From Burkholderiales bacterium UBA2647 (GTDB lineage Bacteria; Pseudomonadota; Gammaproteobacteria; Burkholderiales; Burkholderiaceae_E): a stretch of DNA of 25,449 nucleotides. Shown here piece after piece: positions 22,795 to 25,449 of the stretch. The notes under the pieces are model-generated. The model was not told the origin of the DNA. It worked only from the letters and a program-made list of their open reading frames with translations, and searched no databases. The stretch spans positions 1,634-27,082 of the forward strand of contig DENJ01000099.1 of assembly GCA_002359635.1 (NCBI GenBank). Direction: 5' to 3'. Position 1 is the stretch's first letter. Each line of letters begins with the position of its first letter. Both the position numbers and the translations under genes were made by a program.

Positions 22795-23004
22795 CAGCAA
22801 CCAAATCATCACCAGAAAGCTCAAAATCATTAACACAATTTGCCCCACGCATCGCCAGAAATCCAACTCGCGTTGCATGGCTTCGAGATCCTCCGGCGCC
22901 CAGGACTGACGAACGCCTTGAGGAATTTTTGACATCCCGATAAACAACATAAAACCAGCCAGGATGCAGCAGTAAACAAATAGGACGATGGATGTTGTGC
23001 CCAT
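22786..23004 (-). CDS. small membrane protein with two transmembrane helices
   Basis: A 72-residue protein, unrecognised. Residues 5-23 (SIVLFVYCCILAGFMLFIG) and 50-71 (CVGQIVLMILSFLVMIWLL) are hydrophobic helices separated by a polar, amphipathic loop (KIPQGVRQSWAPEDLEAMQR). This helix-loop-helix hairpin supports the frame over a competing one on the same strand (22730-23032). The start at 23004 lacks a good ribosome-binding site. It lies upstream of the TonB receptor on the same strand, across the 14-bp repeat array, and could be its partner or a separate transcript. Confidence 0.55.
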   Translation of the reverse strand: MGTTSIVLFVYCCILAGFMLFIGMSKIPQGVRQSWAPEDLEAMQRELDFWRCVGQIVLMILSFLVMIWLLID

Positions 23005-23043
23005 GAGGAGGTCGCGCCGGAAAGAGCATCAAGGGTTTAGGCT

Positions 23044-23065
23044 TACACTTTCGCCTCCAAGTGTA
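23044..23065. promoter_or_regulatory. inverted repeat between divergent genes
   Basis: TACACTT (23044-23050) and AAGTGTA (23059-23065) are perfect reverse complements with an 8-base spacer, 15 bases before the LOG gene start and 40 bases before the leftward small membrane gene. It is a possible operator or mRNA hairpin close to the LOG start. Confidence 0.45.
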
Positions 23066-23079
23066 CCAAGACGACGATC

Positions 23080-23946
23080 ATGGATTCTCCCTCGCCACTT
23101 CAAGCCCAAGGCATAGCAGACGCATGGACCGATTTGCAGGCTCAGGCAAGGCTCGGTGAACCCCTAAAGGCCGATGCAAACCGACTTGCATTTGCAGACC
23201 CGGCGTTTTTGTTGCAGCGGGAAACGCGTGGCATCCGTATTCAACTCGAAATGCTCAAGCCCGATCTCGCCCAGGCCGCTTTGGGGATTGATAGCACCGT
23301 GGTTGTTTTCGGTAGTGCTCGGATTCTGGCCCCGGATCAGGCTCAACAAAGGCTTGTCGATGCGCAGGCATGTAACAACCCGAAGGCTATTGCATGGGCT
23401 AGAAAACAAGTTGAGCTTTCCAGCTATTACAGTCAAGCGCGACGCTTTGCACAACTGGTCGCGCGCCATACGGCCAGCCAACGCGACCCCGAGAAACGGC
23501 TCTTTGTTTGCACAGGGGGTGGACCAGGGATCATGGAGGCTGCAAATCGAGGGGCCCATGATGAGGGCGCGCTCAATGTTGGTCTGAATATTGCACTACC
23601 CCATGAGCAAAGGCCAAACCCCTACATCACGCCAGAACTTTGCTTTAAGTTTCATTATTTTGCTTTGCGAAAAATGCATTTCATGATGCGTGCAAAGGCG
23701 CTGATTGCCTTTCCCGGTGGTTTTGGGACGCTTGATGAAATGTTTGAAATGCTCACGCTGGTTCAGTGCCGTAAAGCGAAGCCCGTGCCTATTCTTTTAT
23801 ATGCCAGCACCTTTTGGAAACGCCTCATTGATTTTCAGATGCTTGCAGAACTCGGCACCATCAGTGAAGAAGACCTCGCACTGATTCGCTATGTCGACAG
23901 TCCCGAGCAAGCCTGGGATGAGATTGCTAGTTTTTACAAGCTTTGA
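23080..23946 (+). CDS. LOG-family (YgdH/TIGR00730-like) nucleotide phosphoribohydrolase
   Basis: A Rossmann-fold enzyme often misnamed lysine decarboxylase; family members cleave nucleoside 5'-monophosphates, including cytokinin precursors. Diagnostic motifs are present: VVVFGSARIL (74-83), CTGGGPGIMEAANRGAHDEG (144-163) and the nucleotide-binding AFPGGFGTLDEMFE (210-223) with the catalytic Arg-Glu region ALRKMHFMMRAKAL before it. At 288 residues with a 70-residue helical N-terminus it belongs to the longer form. Whether AMP or a cytokinin nucleotide is the substrate is not known. No strong ribosome-binding site precedes ATG 23080. The 3' end carries a 14-bp duplication. Confidence 0.93.
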   Translation: MDSPSPLQAQGIADAWTDLQAQARLGEPLKADANRLAFADPAFLLQRETRGIRIQLEMLKPDLAQAALGIDSTVVVFGSARILAPDQAQQRLVDAQACNNPKAIAWARKQVELSSYYSQARRFAQLVARHTASQRDPEKRLFVCTGGGPGIMEAANRGAHDEGALNVGLNIALPHEQRPNPYITPELCFKFHYFALRKMHFMMRAKALIAFPGGFGTLDEMFEMLTLVQCRKAKPVPILLYASTFWKRLIDFQMLAELGTISEEDLALIRYVDSPEQAWDEIASFYKL

Positions 23947-23972
23947 TCGCAAGCCCTAGATCGCAAGCCTTA
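23945..23972. repeat. 14-bp tandem duplication spanning the LOG gene stop
   Basis: GATCGCAAGCCCTA (23945-23958) is followed by GATCGCAAGCCTTA (23959-23972), 13 of 14 identical. The first copy begins inside the TGA stop (23944-23946), and the second ends 5 bases before the convergent aldolase-family stop. Confidence 0.85.
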
Positions 23973-23977
23973 GATAA

Positions 23978-24769
23978 TTATATTTTATAACTATCATCGA
24001 GACGATCGACCTGCCTGCATAACGCATCGAACATATCCCTGCCAGCGCCAAAACTCGGATCAAACTGCAAAGAGTCCGCGGTACATTGTCGCGCGACTTG
24101 ATCTGGAATCGGGATGGACTGACCCAGCGACGACACCGCGTGTTGAACCTCGCAGGCCCTTTGCATGGTCCAAAGTATCGCAAAAGCCTGGGGTATCGTC
24201 AGCCCCCAAGACAACAAGCCGTGGTTGCGCAAAACCACAGCCTGCCGATCGCCGATGTTTCTCAGCAATCGCTCACCCTCTTCGGGATAGAGCGTGATGC
24301 CCTCGAAGTCGTGATAAGCAACGCGTTCAAAAAGTTGTGCGCCATAAAAATTGTGTTGCTCGATACCTTGCGACACCGAGGCAACCGCAACGCCTGCGGT
24401 GGTGTGTGTGTGCATGACGCAATGCGCTTGTGGAATGCCTTGGTGAATGGCGCGATGTAAGACCATACCTGCTGGATTCGGTTTATAGCGGGAAGCGTCG
24501 ATAACGCGTCCTGCGGCATCCACGCGTAGCAGGTTGCTTGCACAGACCTCGCTGTAGTGCAACCCAAAAGGGTTGATTAAGAACTGCAGCGTTCCATCGC
24601 TTACCGAGTCTGGCAATCGCAAGGTGATATGGTTATAAATCATTTCGGTCCACCCGAGCATCGCAAAGATGCGATAGCAGGCCGCCAATTCGAGCCTGGC
24701 CTGCCATTCGTCGGGATGGAAAATACTCGCGCCTGAAATTGTGGGCTCTATCGATTTAGTTTTTGACAT
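23978..24769 (-). CDS. class II aldolase/adducin-family protein
   Basis: About 263 residues, with the zinc-site motif MHTHTTAGVAV (His about 120 and 122) and RNHGLLSWG (His about 183) of the class II aldolase fold. The position of the FucA catalytic Glu (Glu73) is replaced: NPAGMVLHRAIHQ stands where PSSEW occurs, as in many proteobacterial members, so it is probably a decarboxylase- or epimerase-like or unknown activity rather than an aldolase. INPFGLHYSEVCASNLLRVD is another family block. An in-frame TTG at 24775 lies two codons before the chosen ATG at 24769; neither has a strong ribosome-binding site. It follows a 167-residue unknown gene by 15 bases, implying one transcript. Confidence 0.88.
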   Translation of the reverse strand: MSKTKSIEPTISGASIFHPDEWQARLELAACYRIFAMLGWTEMIYNHITLRLPDSVSDGTLQFLINPFGLHYSEVCASNLLRVDAAGRVIDASRYKPNPAGMVLHRAIHQGIPQAHCVMHTHTTAGVAVASVSQGIEQHNFYGAQLFERVAYHDFEGITLYPEEGERLLRNIGDRQAVVLRNHGLLSWGLTIPQAFAILWTMQRACEVQHAVSSLGQSIPIPDQVARQCTADSLQFDPSFGAGRDMFDALCRQVDRLDDSYKI

Positions 24770-24784
24770 GTTCAAGGACTTAAT

Positions 24785-25285
24785 TCAGTGATCTGCGAGG
24801 TGCGAAATCACACTGCAGCCCAGCGCCAAAGCGTGTCTTTCAAGCGAATGCAGCATGATGTCAAGTTCTTCGAGCGTCGGCGCATTGCGGGACTCTCTAA
24901 AAAAAAGTGGTCTCATTCTTTTAGACCGATCTAAAAAGTAGGCGTGACATTCTCCCAAGTCATGCAAGTCCCTCAGCACGAACAATTTCCCCATCGGATG
25001 TTCAGCCTTCACAAAATGAAACCGCAAAGGGTGGTGCGCCTCCATCAAGAGCGTGTTCGAAAAAATACCCCGGACATCCCATAGTTGGGATAAGAGCGTT
25101 TTTACTTCGTAGAATTGAAACTTGAACTTTTCTTCAATATGGTCTTTGAGAAAGACCCCGGGCCCAACCCTAAACGCTGGATGATGGCCCTCTTTGATGG
25201 ATTGTTCAACGGCCATAAGAACAATCGCAGAAATGTACAAGTCGATTTTTCGCGCGAGGGTTTTAATACGCAGATCGGTTACCAT
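24785..25285 (-). CDS. hypothetical protein, 166 residues
   Basis: Not recognised. A soluble protein without signal or transmembrane segments, rich in His and aromatic residues (EGHHPAFRVGPGVFLKD, EAHHPLRFHFVKAEHPMGK) with a C-terminal helical part (TLEELDIMLHSLERHALALG). ATG 25285 is chosen over the TTG directly before it; AGGAAC lies about 10 bases upstream. It is the gene immediately upstream of the aldolase-family gene and downstream of a TctA-like reading frame, so it may belong to an organic-acid uptake and catabolism transcript. The clustered His residues could bind metal, but no known motif is formed. Confidence 0.65.
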   Translation of the reverse strand: MVTDLRIKTLARKIDLYISAIVLMAVEQSIKEGHHPAFRVGPGVFLKDHIEEKFKFQFYEVKTLLSQLWDVRGIFSNTLLMEAHHPLRFHFVKAEHPMGKLFVLRDLHDLGECHAYFLDRSKRMRPLFFRESRNAPTLEELDIMLHSLERHALALGCSVISHLADH

Positions 25286-25335
25286 CAATCTAGTTCCTAT
25301 CTAAGCACACTAACGCCCTTAATGGCTTGCAATCA

Positions 25336-25449
25336 TCACCGGGCTTGGACCCGTCTCTTGAACCAGACCCCAAGCGGCCAGAGCATCGCTACAAATGTCA
25401 TCAAGGCAAGGACTGATGCAACAGGCCGGCTGAAAAAGGGCAGGATACT
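25336..25449 (-). CDS. C-terminal end of a TctA-like tripartite tricarboxylate transporter permease (partial)
   Basis: An open frame enters from the right edge and ends with TGA (complement of 25336-25338). It encodes 37 residues, SILPFFSRPVASVLALMTFV then AMLWPLGVWFKRRVQAR: a short amphipathic run with a conserved-looking FFSRPVA, one last transmembrane helix and a basic tail. This matches the usual end of TctA (SRPI-A, a hydrophobic helix, then a basic C-terminus). A TctA nearby would be the natural partner for Bug proteins, but none of the three Bug genes here adjoins it. Call is based on a short stretch only. Confidence 0.55.
   Translation of the reverse strand, partial: SILPFFSRPVASVLALMTFVAMLWPLGVWFKRRVQAR

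Noticed and set aside
22730..23032. A 100-residue minus-strand frame overlapping the small membrane-protein gene
   Set aside because: Its translation is of mixed composition and its C-terminal part is made from the 14-bp repeat array; the other frame encodes a clean two-helix membrane protein.

Overview
The window reads as a chromosomal segment of a betaproteobacterium, most likely from the order Burkholderiales. The main clue is three Bug-type (TctC-like) periplasmic solute-binding proteins, a family greatly expanded in that order, plus what looks like the C-terminal end of a TctA-type permease at the right edge. The aerobic tyrosine-catabolic enzyme HPPD, a type III CoA-transferase, an RND efflux system and a TonB-dependent receptor fit a free-living heterotroph. 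A BLUF photoreceptor suggests exposure to light (inference). No rRNA, tRNA, CRISPR array, transposase, integrase or phage gene was seen.

Left part (1-4734): hppD on the plus strand converges on a Bug gene on the minus strand. A 326-base gap rich in short tandem repeats separates that gene from a divergent second Bug gene, which is followed by a secreted glucosaminidase-like protein and a VTT/DedA-like membrane protein. Light and stress part (4834-7364): a BLUF protein and a 60-residue protein translationally coupled to it run leftwards; divergently, a MerR-type regulator with a B12-domain-like but motif-less C-terminal half runs rightwards, followed by a short HPF/RaiA-like ribosome-associated protein with an FNR-like site upstream. 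Regulators (7641-10720): a third Bug protein with a twin-arginine signal, a degenerate SGNH-like protein, a MarR-like winged-helix protein and a Crp/Fnr-family regulator.

Middle part (10748-19058, all minus strand): an adaptor plus RND pump operon, a second HPF/RaiA-like protein, an NhaR-like LysR regulator, a CaiB/BaiF CoA-transferase and an unrecognised 293-residue protein. Right part (19145-25449): a YafJ-like class II glutamine amidotransferase converges on a two-CBS-domain protein and a TonB-dependent receptor; a two-helix small membrane protein lies divergent from a LOG-family enzyme; then a class II aldolase/adducin protein, an unrecognised 167-residue protein and the TctA-like tail, all leftward.

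Two things stand out. The divergent BLUF/MerR arrangement resembles the logic of the E. coli BluF-BluR pair but uses a short BLUF protein without an EAL domain and adds a small coupled protein. Separately, short tandem duplications with unrelated units (10 to 25 bases) recur between genes, and several start at or span a stop codon.
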